From Phenylobacterium aquaticum (GTDB lineage: Bacteria; Pseudomonadota; Alphaproteobacteria; Caulobacterales; Caulobacteraceae), in NCBI GenBank assembly GCA_947378305.1, contig CANCJJ010000011.1, forward strand, positions 1 to 64,000: a stretch of 64,000 nt of DNA, written 5' to 3'. Every line of letters starts with the position of its first letter. The first letter of the stretch is position 1. Below are positions 25,776-35,686 of the stretch, in pieces. Under the pieces are notes generated by a model that did not search any database, was not told where the DNA came from, and saw only the letters and a program-made list of their open reading frames with translations. The position numbers were made by a program, and so were the translations under genes.

Positions 25776-26917
25776 CCGTCAATCCAACACATCAGGCCTT
25801 TGCCCGGTCAGACCGCTCCCGGATCGGGGTCTGGTGGTGGACCATGGACCGCTGGTTGCTGGGCGTCGTGGGGCTCCTGATTATTCTGGGTGTGATGATG
25901 TCGTTTGCAGCCAGCCCGGCGGCGGCGGCGCGGATGAATGTGGGCGACCCCTTCCATTTTGCCGTTCGCCAGTGTGCCTTTGCGGCCGTGGGGTCCTGTA
26001 TTCTGATCGCCGCCTCCCTCCTGGACGCACGAGGCGTGCGACGGGCTTCCTTCTGCATTTACCTAGTGGCCATCCTCATCATGATCGCCCTGCCGTTCAT
26101 CGGCCACAATGCCAAGGGGGCAACCCGGTGGCTGGAAATGCCCGGCTTTTCGCTGCAACCGTCGGAATTCATGAAGCCAGCCCTGATCGTCCTCGTGGCC
26201 TGGATGTTCTCCGAAGGCCAGAAGGGGACGGGCGTTCCTGGGGTGAGCATCGCTTTTATCCTGTATTTAGTGTCTGTTACCCTGCTCCTCATTCAACCGG
26301 ATGTCGGTCAGACGGTCCTGATCACCGTGGCCTTCGGGGCGGCCTTCTGGATGGCCGGCGTGCCCTTAAGTTGGGTCATGGGGCTGGGGGCGGTCGCTGT
26401 CGGGGGGCTCTCTTCGACCTATTTCTTCTTTCCCCATGTGGCCAGTCGGGTGGACCGGTTCCTGAGCCCGGACAAGGCGGACACCCATCAGGTGGACCGG
26501 GCGGCGGAAGCGATTGCCGCTGGCAATTTGTTTGGCCGGGGCCCCGGAGAGGGCGTCATGAAGCGCCACGTGCCCGACCTGCATACCGACTTCATCTATT
26601 CGGTCGCCGCCGAAGAATACGGCCTGATCTTTTCCCTGCTCCTGATTGGCCTCTTTGCCTTCCTGGTGATCCGGGGGCTCTACAAGGCCCTGAAACTGAC
26701 GGACTCCTTCCAGCAGGTCGCGGCCGCCGGGCTCTTTGTGCTGGTGGGGGAACAGGTCTTTATCAATGTGGCGGTGAATCTGAACCTGATCCCGACCAAG
26801 GGCATGACCCTGCCGTTCATCTCCTATGGGGGGTCGTCCATGCTGGCCATGTGTCTGACCCTGGGTATGGCCCTGGCCCTGACCCGTCGCCGTCCGGGAG
26901 CCTATTCCCAGGGGTGA
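25772..26917 (+). CDS. ftsW: Septal peptidoglycan glycosyltransferase FtsW
   Basis: FtsW is the SEDS-family polymerase that works with FtsI at the septum. The 381-residue protein has about ten membrane helices and the SEDS motifs 'GATRWLEMPGFSLQPSEFMKPALIV', here seen as 'NAKGATRWLEM' plus 'LQPSEFMKP', then 'LIQPDVGQTVLI' with the conserved Asp, 'DFIYSVAAEEYG' and 'PFISYGGSSMLA'. The coupled ATGA start links it to murD. After it comes a 75-base gap with a hairpin before murG. Confidence 0.97.
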   Translation: MTVNPTHQAFARSDRSRIGVWWWTMDRWLLGVVGLLIILGVMMSFAASPAAAARMNVGDPFHFAVRQCAFAAVGSCILIAASLLDARGVRRASFCIYLVAILIMIALPFIGHNAKGATRWLEMPGFSLQPSEFMKPALIVLVAWMFSEGQKGTGVPGVSIAFILYLVSVTLLLIQPDVGQTVLITVAFGAAFWMAGVPLSWVMGLGAVAVGGLSSTYFFFPHVASRVDRFLSPDKADTHQVDRAAEAIAAGNLFGRGPGEGVMKRHVPDLHTDFIYSVAAEEYGLIFSLLLIGLFAFLVIRGLYKALKLTDSFQQVAAAGLFVLVGEQVFINVAVNLNLIPTKGMTLPFISYGGSSMLAMCLTLGMALALTRRRPGAYSQG

Positions 26918-26926
26918 TCGAATGGC

Positions 26927-26947
26927 GGGTTCAGAGGTGCTGAGCCC
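26927..26947 (+). other. Hairpin in the ftsW-murG gap
   Basis: GGGTTCAG (26927-26934) can pair with CTGAGCCC (26940-26947), with one G-T pair and a five-base loop. It lies in one of the few gaps of the dcw cluster and lacks a following T-run. It may mark mRNA processing or partial termination between ftsW and murG, or be chance. Confidence 0.3.
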
Positions 26948-26992
26948 CCGTCATCCCTGGTCAATCTGACAAGCTAAAGTAAGATTCAACCC

Positions 26993-28099
26993 ATGCAGAA
27001 AATCGCCGTCGTTGCAGCAGGAGGAACCGGGGGGCATCTCTTCCCGGCCCAGGCCCTGTCGGAAGTCCTGATTTCCCGGGGCTGGCGCATTGTCCTGGCC
27101 AGCGATGAGCGTGGTGCGGCCTATGCCGGGAGCTTTCCGGCCGAGGAGGTCATCGGCCTGTCGGCCCGCAGCTTCAAGTCGGGCGATCCAATTGGCATGA
27201 TGCTGGCGGGTTTGGCGATCTTCCGGGGTGTGCTTCAGGCCAGGGCCGCCTTTGCCCGTATTGATCCTGCCGTTGTGATCGGGTTTGGCGGATATCCCTC
27301 GGTGCCAGGGCTGCTGGCGGGAATTACCCAGCATCGCCCGACGGTTCTGCATGAGCAGAATGCGGTCATGGGCCGGGCCAACCGTCGCCTGGCGGGGCGG
27401 GTCCAGACGGTCGCCTGTGCGTTTCCGGTCCTGCAAAAGGCTCCGCCCCAGGTGGTGAGCCGGGCCGTTGTGGTGGGAAATCCAGTCCGGGCAGAGATCC
27501 GGGCCCTTGCAGACCTGCCCTATCAGCCGCCGCAAGCCGATGGCCCGATAAGGTTGCTGATCACGGGCGGGAGCCAGGGGGCGCGGCTCCTGTCGGAATT
27601 GGTGCCCGTGGCCATTGCGCAATTGCCGGAAGACCTGCGCCTGCGCCTTGAGGTCCAGCAGCAGACCCGTCCGGAAAGTCTGGACATGGCCCGGCGGGTT
27701 TATGCCAATGCCAATGTGAAGGCCGAGATTGCCCCCTTCTTCAGGGACATGGCGACGCGCCTGCGGGAGGCGCATCTGGTGATCGGCCGCTCGGGTGCCG
27801 GGACAGTTTGCGAGTTTGCCATTGCCGGCAAGCCGTCGATCCTGGTTCCCCTGGCTGTGGCGCTGGATGATGATCAGGGCCAGAATGCCGCAGTCATGGC
27901 CCAGGCCGGGGGGGCTCAGGTCGCCCGGGAGGCCCAACTGACGGTGGATAGTCTTTCGGGAGCCTTGGTGAAACTTTTAACCAATCCGGATCGACTGGCG
28001 CGCATGGCGGCGGGTGCACGATCCCTGGCCCGACCGGATGCCGCCGAGCGCCTGGCCGACCTTGTCGAGGCGACTGCTGCCCAGGGGCATTTGCGTTGA
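26993..28099 (+). CDS. murG: Lipid II-forming GlcNAc transferase
   Basis: MurG adds GlcNAc to lipid I on the cytoplasmic face of the membrane, giving lipid II. The 368-residue GT28 enzyme shows '[15 protein letters not shown]' at residues 8-22, '[14 protein letters not shown]', '[12 protein letters not shown]', '[15 protein letters not shown]' and '[12 protein letters not shown]'. No strong ribosome binding site precedes the ATG, but this start fits the family. Its stop overlaps the TTG start of murC. Confidence 0.97.
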   Translation: MQKIAVVAAGGTGGHLFPAQALSEVLISRGWRIVLASDERGAAYAGSFPAEEVIGLSARSFKSGDPIGMMLAGLAIFRGVLQARAAFARIDPAVVIGFGGYPSVPGLLAGITQHRPTVLHEQNAVMGRANRRLAGRVQTVACAFPVLQKAPPQVVSRAVVVGNPVRAEIRALADLPYQPPQADGPIRLLITGGSQGARLLSELVPVAIAQLPEDLRLRLEVQQQTRPESLDMARRVYANANVKAEIAPFFRDMATRLREAHLVIGRSGAGTVCEFAIAGKPSILVPLAVALDDDQGQNAAVMAQAGGAQVAREAQLTVDSLSGALVKLLTNPDRLARMAAGARSLARPDAAERLADLVEATAAQGHLR

Positions 28100-29511
28100 A
28101 CCGGCGCCCTCCCATCCCGTTTGCCCTCGGCCCGGTTCATTTCGTCGGCATTGGCGGCATTGGCATGAGCGGCATTGCCGAGATCATGCTGAGGGTCGGC
28201 TATACGGTCCAGGGCTCGGACGCCAAGGCCAGCGCCAATACTGACCGCCTGGCCCAGCTCGGGGCCCGGATCTTCATCGGACAGGACGGGGTCAATCTTC
28301 AGGGGGCCTCGGCGGTGGTCTATTCCACAGCGATCAAGGCCGACAATCCCGAACTCGTTGAGGCCAGGGCACGACACCTGCCCCTGGTGCGGCGGGCAGA
28401 AATGCTGGCGGAACTCATGCGTCTCCAGTTTTCGGTAGCGGTGGGCGGAACCCACGGCAAGACCACGACAACCTCGATGGTCGCGGCCCTGCTGGACAGC
28501 GGCGGGCTGGACCCGACTGTGATCAATGGGGGTATCATCAATGCCTATGGTGCCAATGCCAAGGTCGGTGAGGGCGACTGGATCGTGGTCGAGGCTGACG
28601 AGAGCGATGGCACCTTCCTGAAGCTTCGCTCCACCTGTGCCATTGTCACGAATATCGATCCGGAACACCTGGACCACTACGGCACGTTTGATGCTGCGCG
28701 GAAGGCCTTCCAGGACTTTGTCGAGAATATCCCCTTCTATGGATTTGCCGCCCTCTGCACCGACCATCCGGAGGTTCAGGCCCTGGCGGCGCGGGTGGAA
28801 AACCGGCGGCTGGTGTCCTATGGGGTCAATCCCCAGGCCGAGGTTCGGGCAGACTCCATCACCATGGGTCCGGATGGATCGCGGTTCGATGTCGTCCTGG
28901 CCCCCAGAGACGGGCCAGCCCTGAGATGGGACGACCTTCATCTGCCCATGGCGGGTCATCACAATGTGCTCAATGCCCTGGCCGCCATCGCCGTGGCGCG
29001 GGAGCTGGGGGTCGGCGAAGACGATATCCGCAAGGGTCTGACCGGGTTTGCGGGGGTTCGTCGCCGGTTTACCACCACGGGGGTGGTCAACGGGGTGCGG
29101 ATTATTGACGATTATGGCCACCATCCCGTCGAGATTGCCGCGGTGCTGAAGGCTGCCCGGGCGGTGACAAGCGGGCGCGTGGTCGCCGTGGTTCAGCCTC
29201 ACCGGTATACCCGGCTCCGGGACCTGTTTTCCGAATTCTGCGGCTGTTTCAATGACGCGGACACCGTGATTGTCGCCGATGTCTATTCCGCCGGGGAAGC
29301 GCCGCTGGCCGGGGCCGGGCGAGATGACCTGGTCCAAGGCCTCCGCCGCTTTGGGCATCGTCGCGCCCTGGCCTTGTCCGGACCGGCCGATCTGGCGGGG
29401 CTCATTGCCAAGGAAACCCGGCCCGGCGACCTCGTGGTTTGTCTGGGGGCAGGGGATATTACCAGCTGGGCCTATGCCTTGCCCGACGCCCTTGCGGGTC
29501 TGGCGACATGA
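28096..29511 (+). CDS. murC: UDP-MurNAc: L-alanine ligase
   Basis: MurC adds the first amino acid of the stem peptide. The 471-residue product shows '[17 protein letters not shown]', '[14 protein letters not shown]', the ATP loop '[13 protein letters not shown]' (GTHGKTT at 118-124), '[12 protein letters not shown]', '[19 protein letters not shown]' and 'YSAGEAPL'. The start is TTG 28096, overlapping the murG stop as TTGA; no ATG or GTG fits the conserved N-terminus. Its stop overlaps the murB ATG. Confidence 0.96.
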   Translation: MNRRPPIPFALGPVHFVGIGGIGMSGIAEIMLRVGYTVQGSDAKASANTDRLAQLGARIFIGQDGVNLQGASAVVYSTAIKADNPELVEARARHLPLVRRAEMLAELMRLQFSVAVGGTHGKTTTTSMVAALLDSGGLDPTVINGGIINAYGANAKVGEGDWIVVEADESDGTFLKLRSTCAIVTNIDPEHLDHYGTFDAARKAFQDFVENIPFYGFAALCTDHPEVQALAARVENRRLVSYGVNPQAEVRADSITMGPDGSRFDVVLAPRDGPALRWDDLHLPMAGHHNVLNALAAIAVARELGVGEDDIRKGLTGFAGVRRRFTTTGVVNGVRIIDDYGHHPVEIAAVLKAARAVTSGRVVAVVQPHRYTRLRDLFSEFCGCFNDADTVIVADVYSAGEAPLAGAGRDDLVQGLRRFGHRRALALSGPADLAGLIAKETRPGDLVVCLGAGDITSWAYALPDALAGLAT

Positions 29512-30416
29512 CCTGGCAAGACCGTCTGCCAGCGGTTCGGGGCAAGATCCTGCGGCAGGAAGCCCTGGCCCCGTTTACCTGGTTTCGCGTAGGCGGGCCT
29601 GCGGACATATTGTTTTTGCCCGCCGATGAGGCGGACCTGGCCGCCTTTCTCGGCGAGCTTGATCCGAGTGTTCCGGTCACGGTCCTGGGGGTGGGATCAA
29701 ATACCCTGGTGCGGGATGGCGGGATTGACGGCGTTGTCATTCGCCTGGCCGGGCGCGCCTTCAGCCGGATTGAAGTCCTGGGTGACAGCCGGATCTTCGC
29801 CGGGGCCGCCGCCCTCGATGCCCATCTGGCGCGCGATGCCGCCCGGGCCGGGATTGCAGGTCTGGAATTCTACCGCGGGGTCCCTGGATCCATCGGCGGG
29901 GCCCTGGTCATGAATGCGGGCTGCTATGGCGCGGAAACCCAGGATGTTCTGGTCGAAGCCCAGGCGCTCACCCGGCAGGGTCAGCCGGTGCGGCCCTCTC
30001 GGCTGGAGATGGACTATAGCTATCGGAAATCTGCCCGCGCCGCTCAGGGCGACCTGATCTTTACCGGGGCCATTTTTCAGGGGACGCCGGGCCTTCCCGC
30101 CGAGATCGAAGCCCGAATGAACGAGATCACGGCGCGGCGGGAAACCAGCCAGCCCATCCGGGAAAAGACTGGTGGTTCGACCTTCAAGAATCCGGAAGGC
30201 CAGTCGGCCTGGACGCTGGTGGATGCTGCGGGCTGGCGTGGGAAGCTGTTTGGCGGGGCCATGTTTTCGCCCCTGCATGCCAATTTCCTGATCAATACCG
30301 GCGAGGCCACGGCGGCAGACCTTGAAGGCCTGGGCGAGGCTGTGCGGGCAGATGTCCTGAGCCAGTCCGGGGTCCAGCTTGAGTGGGAAATCAAGCGGAT
30401 CGGACGGCCGGGCTGA
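29508..30416 (+). CDS. murB: UDP-N-acetylenolpyruvoylglucosamine reductase
   Basis: MurB is the NADPH- and FAD-dependent reductase that forms UDP-MurNAc. The 302-residue product has '[15 protein letters not shown]', '[20 protein letters not shown]', '[20 protein letters not shown]', 'MDYSYRKSA' and '[12 protein letters not shown]', which contains the catalytic serine. ATG 29508 overlaps the murC stop as ATGA and gives the usual length; the open frame before it lies in murC. A 96-base gap follows before ddl. Confidence 0.97.
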   Translation: MTWQDRLPAVRGKILRQEALAPFTWFRVGGPADILFLPADEADLAAFLGELDPSVPVTVLGVGSNTLVRDGGIDGVVIRLAGRAFSRIEVLGDSRIFAGAAALDAHLARDAARAGIAGLEFYRGVPGSIGGALVMNAGCYGAETQDVLVEAQALTRQGQPVRPSRLEMDYSYRKSARAAQGDLIFTGAIFQGTPGLPAEIEARMNEITARRETSQPIREKTGGSTFKNPEGQSAWTLVDAAGWRGKLFGGAMFSPLHANFLINTGEATAADLEGLGEAVRADVLSQSGVQLEWEIKRIGRPG

Positions 30417-30512
30417 GCTCCGGGTCCGGCACCTTCCCTTGACTTGGGGCGGGCACTGGGCGACGGGCGGGCAGGTCTTTTCTTTTCGCGACTCCATTCG
30501 GGATATCTGTCT

Positions 30513-31478
30513 ATGCTTGGGCCACTTGCCGGACGCCATATTGCCGTACTTCTGGGCGGACTGTCGTCAGAACGCGATGTCAGCCTTGTCTCCGGGCAGG
30601 CCTGCGCCGAGGCCCTTGAGCAGCTGGGCGCGCAGGTGTCCCGGGTCGATGCAGGTCGCGACCTGGCCCAGGTTCTCGCGCGCCTGAACCCCGAAGTCTG
30701 TTTCAATGCCCTGCACGGGGCCTGGGGCGAGGATGGCTGTGTCCAGGGTGTTCTGGAAACCCTTGGCCTGCCCTATACCCACTCCGGCGTTCTGGCCTCA
30801 GCCTTGGCCATGGACAAGTCGAAGTCAAAGGCGGTGCTTGCAGCGGGCGGGGTGACGGTTCCCGGTGGCGGACTGTTTGACCGTCATCTGGCCGCAGCCG
30901 ACCATGTCATGCCCCCGCCCTATGTCATCAAGCCCAATGCCGAGGGCTCGTCGGTGGGGGTGTTCATCGTTCCGGAAGGCGCGAATCGCCCGCCGAAGGA
31001 CATAGGGGCTCCGGACTGGGCCTATGGCGAAGAGGTCATGATCGAGCCCTATATCCGGGGTTTTGAGTTGGCGGTCGGGGTCATGAACGGCAAGGCCATG
31101 ACAGTGACGGAAATCAGGCCCCGCGCCGGATTTTATGACTATGCAGCAAAATATACTGAGGGCGGTTCGGAGCACGTTTTGCCAGCCCGAATTCCGGCAC
31201 ATGTTTTTGAAAAAGCTCTGAAAATGTCAGAGCTGGCTCATGCGGTCCTGGGCTGCCAGGGGGTGAGCCGCGCCGACCTGCGTTATGACGACGTTAACGA
31301 CATTCTGGTCCTCTTGGAGGTCAATACTCAGCCCGGCATGACGCCGACCTCGCTCGTGCCTGAACAGGCCGCGTCTCTGGGGGTGAGTTTCGATCAACTG
31401 GTGCTCTGGATTACGGAGGATGCATATGCCCGCGCTGCTGCGGGGGGGCTCGGCCGCTCAGCCGGGACCCCGGGGTAA
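30513..31478 (+). CDS. ddl: D-alanine: D-alanine ligase
   Basis: Ddl makes the D-Ala-D-Ala dipeptide used by MurF. The 321-residue ATP-grasp enzyme has '[14 protein letters not shown]', '[17 protein letters not shown]', '[14 protein letters not shown]', '[16 protein letters not shown]' and '[21 protein letters not shown]'. ATG 30513 matches the family start; a GANTC site (30490-30494) lies just before it. The 3' part of the gene overlaps ftsQ by 53 bases and contains an unusually A+T-rich patch (about 31140-31250) that may hold a promoter for ftsQ-ftsA. Confidence 0.95.
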   Translation: MLGPLAGRHIAVLLGGLSSERDVSLVSGQACAEALEQLGAQVSRVDAGRDLAQVLARLNPEVCFNALHGAWGEDGCVQGVLETLGLPYTHSGVLASALAMDKSKSKAVLAAGGVTVPGGGLFDRHLAAADHVMPPPYVIKPNAEGSSVGVFIVPEGANRPPKDIGAPDWAYGEEVMIEPYIRGFELAVGVMNGKAMTVTEIRPRAGFYDYAAKYTEGGSEHVLPARIPAHVFEKALKMSELAHAVLGCQGVSRADLRYDDVNDILVLLEVNTQPGMTPTSLVPEQAASLGVSFDQLVLWITEDAYARAAAGGLGRSAGTPG

Positions 31479-32367
31479 GGCCCCCACAGGTTCCACAGCA
31501 GCTCCCTCTGGCCGATCGGCAAAGGGGGGGGCGGGATTTGCATTGTCTCCGGCTCAGCTTGCCTGGCTAGCCATACTGCTCCTGGGTCTCGCGGGCGGCC
31601 TGGGTCTTGCGACCGGGGGCAGGGGGCAGGCACTGACCCGGGCGATTGATTATGCCGTAGACACCCAATTTGCCCGGCTTGGTTTCAAGCTCAAGGCCGT
31701 GCGGGTTCGAGGGGCCTCGACCCTGGCGACGGCGGACATTCTCAAGGTTGCCGGGGTCTACAAGGATCAGCCGCTCTTCAGCATCGACATGGAAGACCTT
31801 CGCCGGAAGGTCGAGAGCGTCGGTTGGGTCAAGGATGTCCGCATTGTGCGCCTGCTGCCCGATACCCTGATGATTCAGGTGGTCGAGCATCGCCAGCTCG
31901 CCGTCTGGCAGGACGGTGGCACCGATCGCGTGATCGACGAGCGCGGCATGGTCATTCAGGAAGCGGACGCCCGGCAGTTCGGTCAACTCCCTCTGGTGGT
32001 CGGTGAGGGGGCCAGCACGGAGGCTGGTAAGATTTTAACTTCTTTGGTGCAGTATCCCGGGATCACTCGGGAGTTAAAGGCGCTGGTGCGTGTGGATCAA
32101 AGACGCTGGGACTTGCAGTTAAAGGGCGGCGGGCTGATTCAGCTTCCGGCCCTGAGCCAGGAATCTGCCTTGAAGGCCTTCGACAAGCTGGATCGCGAGT
32201 CCCACCTTCTGGCGACCGGATTTGCACGTATCGACCTGCGAAATCCTGACGTCATTGCCGTCCAGCCGCGTCTGGCCGCGCCGGAAATTCGGGCCACCGA
32301 GGCGGTCCCCAGTGTTGAATCTACTCCGGCGGCAGTGCCGGAGCCTACTGTCGCAAGGGTGAACTAA
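31426..32367 (+). CDS. ftsQ: Cell division protein FtsQ
   Basis: FtsQ is a bitopic septal protein that joins FtsL/FtsB to the divisome. The 313-residue product has a long cytoplasmic N-terminus rich in Pro/Gly/Ser, one membrane helix at about residues 40-60 ('[18 protein letters not shown]'), then a POTRA domain ('[19 protein letters not shown]' to '[11 protein letters not shown]') and the FtsQ beta domain. I chose ATG 31426 over the ATG six bases earlier because GGAGG sits at the right distance (six bases). The stop is directly followed by the ftsA ATG. Confidence 0.94.
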   Translation: MPALLRGGSAAQPGPRGKAPTGSTAAPSGRSAKGGAGFALSPAQLAWLAILLLGLAGGLGLATGGRGQALTRAIDYAVDTQFARLGFKLKAVRVRGASTLATADILKVAGVYKDQPLFSIDMEDLRRKVESVGWVKDVRIVRLLPDTLMIQVVEHRQLAVWQDGGTDRVIDERGMVIQEADARQFGQLPLVVGEGASTEAGKILTSLVQYPGITRELKALVRVDQRRWDLQLKGGGLIQLPALSQESALKAFDKLDRESHLLATGFARIDLRNPDVIAVQPRLAAPEIRATEAVPSVESTPAAVPEPTVARVN

Positions 32368-33714
32368 ATGCGCGCGGGAGCAAAACTGGCGACCTTGGCG
32401 GAAACCTATCGCGACAACCGCGAAGGCTTGAAGGTCTCGCTTGGCCGCCAGCCTGTTGTTGCCGCGCTTGATCTGGGGGCCAGCAAGGTCGCCTGTTTCA
32501 TCATGAAGCCTGATGGCGTGCGCCGGATCGACCGGACGCTGACGACCGCCGGTGTGGGCTATGTCCAGTCCCGTGGCGTGCGCGGCGGTGCCATTGTGAA
32601 TCTCGAAGAAGCCTCTGATTCCATCGCCCAGGCCGTGGAGCGCGCTGAGAACGTGGCCGGTGTTCAGGTCCAGGGCGTGACGGTCGCCACCGCAGGCGGA
32701 CAACTGGCCAGCCACAGGGTGTCGGGACGGGTGTCCCTGGGCGCTCGGCCGATTTCAGACGCGGATCTTGTCCGGGCGATCCGGGCGGCTCTGGATCAGG
32801 TGAAGCTTCCCGGACGCCGGGCCGCGCACATCCTGCCGGTTGCCTGGGCGGTGGATGGCCAGGTCGGGATCCGTGATCCACGCGCCATGTATGGGCGCGT
32901 TCTACAGGTGCAGCTCCTGGTGGTATCTGTCGCCGAGGCCGTTTTCCAGACCCTGGAAGCCTGTGTCGAGCGGGCACACCTTCAGTTTGAGGGCGTGGTT
33001 GCTGCGCCTTTTGTGTCGGCCCTTGCGTCTCTGGCCGAAGATGAAATGGACCTGGGGGCTGTTTGTATCGACATGGGCGGCGGCACAACGTCTGCGGCCG
33101 TCTTCTCCGGCGGAAGTCTGGTGCATGTCGAGACAGTTCCGGTCGGCGGTCAGCATGTGACTTCAGACATTGCCCGTGGCCTTTCGACTTCCCTGTCCGG
33201 TGCGGAGCGCATCAAGACCCTGCACGGGTCGGCCATTGCCTCGGCCAATGAGGACAAGGAAACGGTAGAAGCGCCGCCGCGCGGAGACGATCCGGGCGCC
33301 GGTCCCGTGTCGGTGCCGCGTTCCCTGCTGAAGGGCATAATTGCACCCCGGGTTGAGGAAACCATGGAGCTGCTGCGGGATCGGCTTCGCGCCTCCGGAG
33401 CGGTGATCGAACCCGATGCCGGGCTGATCCTGACTGGTGGAGCCAGTCAGCTGGCCGGGGTTCTGGAAGTTGCCACGCGGGTCTTTGATCGCCCCGTACG
33501 TTTGGGGCGTCCGCGCCGCGTTCCGCATCTCGCCGATGCCGCATCGGGCCCAGCCTTCTGTGCCGCAGCCGGTGTCCTGCACAGGTCGGCCTTTGGACCC
33601 CGCGAGGCGGTTTCAGCCAAGGCCCTGGCCAAGGCGGATATTCGCAGGCTTCCCCTCGATCCCGGAGCTAACCCGGTCGCCAAGGCCGTCGCCTGGCTGC
33701 AGGATAACCTCTAG
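32368..33714 (+). CDS. ftsA: Cell division protein FtsA
   Basis: FtsA is the actin-like ATPase that ties FtsZ to the membrane. The 448-residue product has the nucleotide-binding 'VAALDLGASKVACFI', the FtsA-specific 1C domain, the phosphate loop 'CIDMGGGTTSAAVFSGG', 'LILTGGASQLAGV' and a C-terminal amphipathic tail ('KAVAWLQDNL') that binds the membrane. It starts right at the end of ftsQ. A 207-base regulatory gap separates it from ftsZ. Confidence 0.97.
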   Translation: MRAGAKLATLAETYRDNREGLKVSLGRQPVVAALDLGASKVACFIMKPDGVRRIDRTLTTAGVGYVQSRGVRGGAIVNLEEASDSIAQAVERAENVAGVQVQGVTVATAGGQLASHRVSGRVSLGARPISDADLVRAIRAALDQVKLPGRRAAHILPVAWAVDGQVGIRDPRAMYGRVLQVQLLVVSVAEAVFQTLEACVERAHLQFEGVVAAPFVSALASLAEDEMDLGAVCIDMGGGTTSAAVFSGGSLVHVETVPVGGQHVTSDIARGLSTSLSGAERIKTLHGSAIASANEDKETVEAPPRGDDPGAGPVSVPRSLLKGIIAPRVEETMELLRDRLRASGAVIEPDAGLILTGGASQLAGVLEVATRVFDRPVRLGRPRRVPHLADAASGPAFCAAAGVLHRSAFGPREAVSAKALAKADIRRLPLDPGANPVAKAVAWLQDNL

Positions 33715-33792
33715 GGGCCAGGTCAGGGCCGCGCCCAGCGATCCAGATCAAGATTTCCACAGAAAAAGTCGCCTTTGCATCGACCTCGGGGC

Positions 33793-33876
33793 GACTCGGC
33801 TTATTCGGTTAACTGCCGATTAAGCATGATGGGGCTTTGGTTAAGCTCAATCATCGATCGCCCGTTTGCGTGAGTC
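33793..33876 (+). promoter_or_regulatory. Cell-cycle control elements in the ftsZ promoter region (CtrA box, GANTC sites)
   Basis: TTAA at 33809-33812 and TTAA at 33820-33823 are separated by exactly seven bases, matching the CtrA box. A further TTAA half-site lies at 33841-33844. Two GANTC sites, targets of the CcrM methylase, flank it (GACTC 33793-33797, GAGTC 33872-33876). In Caulobacter crescentus CtrA represses ftsZ and promoter methylation stimulates it; the same set here suggests the same cell-cycle timing. An AGTCGCC/GGCGACT inverted repeat (33767-33773 and 33790-33796) lies before the box and could end ftsA transcripts. Confidence 0.75.
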
Positions 33877-33921
33877 GTTTTCGGGCATTTCGGCCAGACT
33901 ATTGAAGACGCGAGAGGTCCT

Positions 33922-35457
33922 ATGGCAATTGCATTATCCGCCCCGCGGGCAACCGAACTGAAGCCCAGAATTGTCGTCTTTGGCGTCGGTGGTGCCGGTG
34001 GAAATGCGGTCAACAACATGATCGAGGCCGGTCTCGAAGGCGTCGAATTCGTGGTTGCAAATACCGATGCCCAGCAACTCTCCTTCTCCAAGACGGATCG
34101 GCGCATCCAGCTCGGCGTTCAGGTCACCCAGGGACTGGGCGCGGGTGCCCATCCTGAAGTCGGCATGACCGCCGCTGAAGAGTCCATTCCCGAGATCGGT
34201 GAGCATCTCGACGGCGCGCACATGGTCTTCATTACGGCGGGCATGGGCGGCGGTACCGGGACCGGCGCGGCCCCGATCATTGCAAAATGTGCCCGAGAGC
34301 GCGGCATTCTGACCGTTGGCGTTGTTACCAAGCCCTTCCACTTTGAGGGGCGTCACCGGATGCGGTTGGCCGACGCCGGCATTGCCGAGCTTCAGCGTTA
34401 TGTTGATACCCTGATTGTTATTCCGAACCAGAACCTGTTCCGGGTGGCCAACGAGCGGACGACCTTCGCCGAAGCCTTTGGTATGGCCGATCAGGTGCTG
34501 CATTCCGGCGTCCGGTCGATCACGGACCTGATGGTTCTGCCCGGCCTGATCAATCTGGACTTTGCGGACGTCCGGACCGTCATGACGGAAATGGGCAAGG
34601 CAATGATGGGGACTGGCGAGGCCTCCGGCGAGGATCGCGCCCTGATGGCCGCCCAGAATGCCATTCAAAACCCCTTGCTCGACGAAGTGTCCCTGCGCGG
34701 GGCCAAGGCGGTTCTGGTCAATGTCACCGGCGGTCTGGACATGACCCTGCTGGAAGTCGACGAGGCGGCAAATGCCATCTCCGAGCAGGTTGATCCGGAA
34801 GGCAATATCATCTTCGGTGCGGCTTTCGATCCGTCCCTGGAAGGCATGATCCGCGTTTCCGTAGTCGCCACGGGCATGGACGGCGCTTCGATTGCCGCCA
34901 TTGAAGGCAAGGTCGAGCGCGGCCCCCTTCAGGCCCCGCCCCTGCGGGCCCCTGATGTGACCCAGGCGGCCAATCCTGCGGCAGAGCCTGTGCGTTCGAT
35001 CTTTGCGACCCCTGCGGCCCAGGCCCCTCGTCAGCCCGAGGTCTTCGAAGTTCCTGCCATGCCGACCTATGCCGCCGAACCGCAGGAGGCCCAGGCAGAC
35101 CTTTATGCCGACGCACCGGAGTCTTTTCTGGCAGCACCGCAGCCAGTGACCATCGAGCCCGCGCCCGAAGTTGAACTGTCCCAGCCGGTGGTCCGGATTG
35201 TTGACCCCATGGTCGCGGACGCCGATGACGAACCCTTGTTCCCGGTGGAAAGCTATGAGGCACCTCGCCAGCCCAAGGGTGGGTTTCTGAAAATGTTCGG
35301 AACCCGTCGCGTTGATGTACCGGCGCCGACCCCGGTCATCCGGCCGTCTCCGACGAGGGGATCTGCGGCACCTGCAGAAGCGCCCGCTGAATTTGCCCAG
35401 ACGGACAACCAGGAAGATCTGAACATCCCGGCATTTCTTCGTCGCCTGGCGAACTAA
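33922..35457 (+). CDS. ftsZ: Cell division GTPase FtsZ
   Basis: FtsZ is the tubulin homologue that forms the Z-ring. The 511-residue product has '[16 protein letters not shown]' near residues 19-34, the tubulin signature GGGTGTG at 109-115 and the synergy loop 'NLDFADV' at 211-217 that completes the GTPase site of the next subunit. The globular part ends near residue 320, followed by an acidic, Pro/Ala-rich linker of about 170 residues and the conserved C-terminal peptide '[14 protein letters not shown]' that binds FtsA and other partners. The long linker is typical of Caulobacterales. 'GAGAGGTCCT' precedes the ATG. Confidence 0.98.
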   Translation: MAIALSAPRATELKPRIVVFGVGGAGGNAVNNMIEAGLEGVEFVVANTDAQQLSFSKTDRRIQLGVQVTQGLGAGAHPEVGMTAAEESIPEIGEHLDGAHMVFITAGMGGGTGTGAAPIIAKCARERGILTVGVVTKPFHFEGRHRMRLADAGIAELQRYVDTLIVIPNQNLFRVANERTTFAEAFGMADQVLHSGVRSITDLMVLPGLINLDFADVRTVMTEMGKAMMGTGEASGEDRALMAAQNAIQNPLLDEVSLRGAKAVLVNVTGGLDMTLLEVDEAANAISEQVDPEGNIIFGAAFDPSLEGMIRVSVVATGMDGASIAAIEGKVERGPLQAPPLRAPDVTQAANPAAEPVRSIFATPAAQAPRQPEVFEVPAMPTYAAEPQEAQADLYADAPESFLAAPQPVTIEPAPEVELSQPVVRIVDPMVADADDEPLFPVESYEAPRQPKGGFLKMFGTRRVDVPAPTPVIRPSPTRGSAAPAEAPAEFAQTDNQEDLNIPAFLRRLAN

Positions 35458-35483
35458 GCCTTCACACAGGCCTTAAGTTCAAG

Positions 35484-35504
35484 CGGCCGGGGTCTTCCCG
35501 GCCG
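35484..35504 (+). terminator. Terminator-like hairpin after ftsZ
   Basis: CGGCCGGG (35484-35491) pairs perfectly with CCCGGCCG (35497-35504), with a five-base loop, 26 bases after the ftsZ stop. The following TTCTGATTCTGG is moderately T-rich. This is the best candidate for the end of the dcw transcript. Confidence 0.7.
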
Positions 35505-35686
35505 TTCTGATTCTGGTAATACCCTTCAGTTTATAAGCCTGATTACAGCGACTTAAGGCTGATCCTAACTATGAAACATTCCGAAACGCGACTTGTTTTG
35601 CGGCATTGCACCATCCGGCCTATGGCTCACCTAGGGTAATTGGGTGTGCCTCCCCGCCACTCTCCCTGAACTTGAAAGGCGTTGTC

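Noticed and set aside
32030-32125. Three TTAA tetramers inside ftsQ as a CtrA-controlled ftsA promoter
   Set aside because: None are spaced by seven bases, so no CtrA box can be formed; noted only as mildly unusual in a GC-rich gene.
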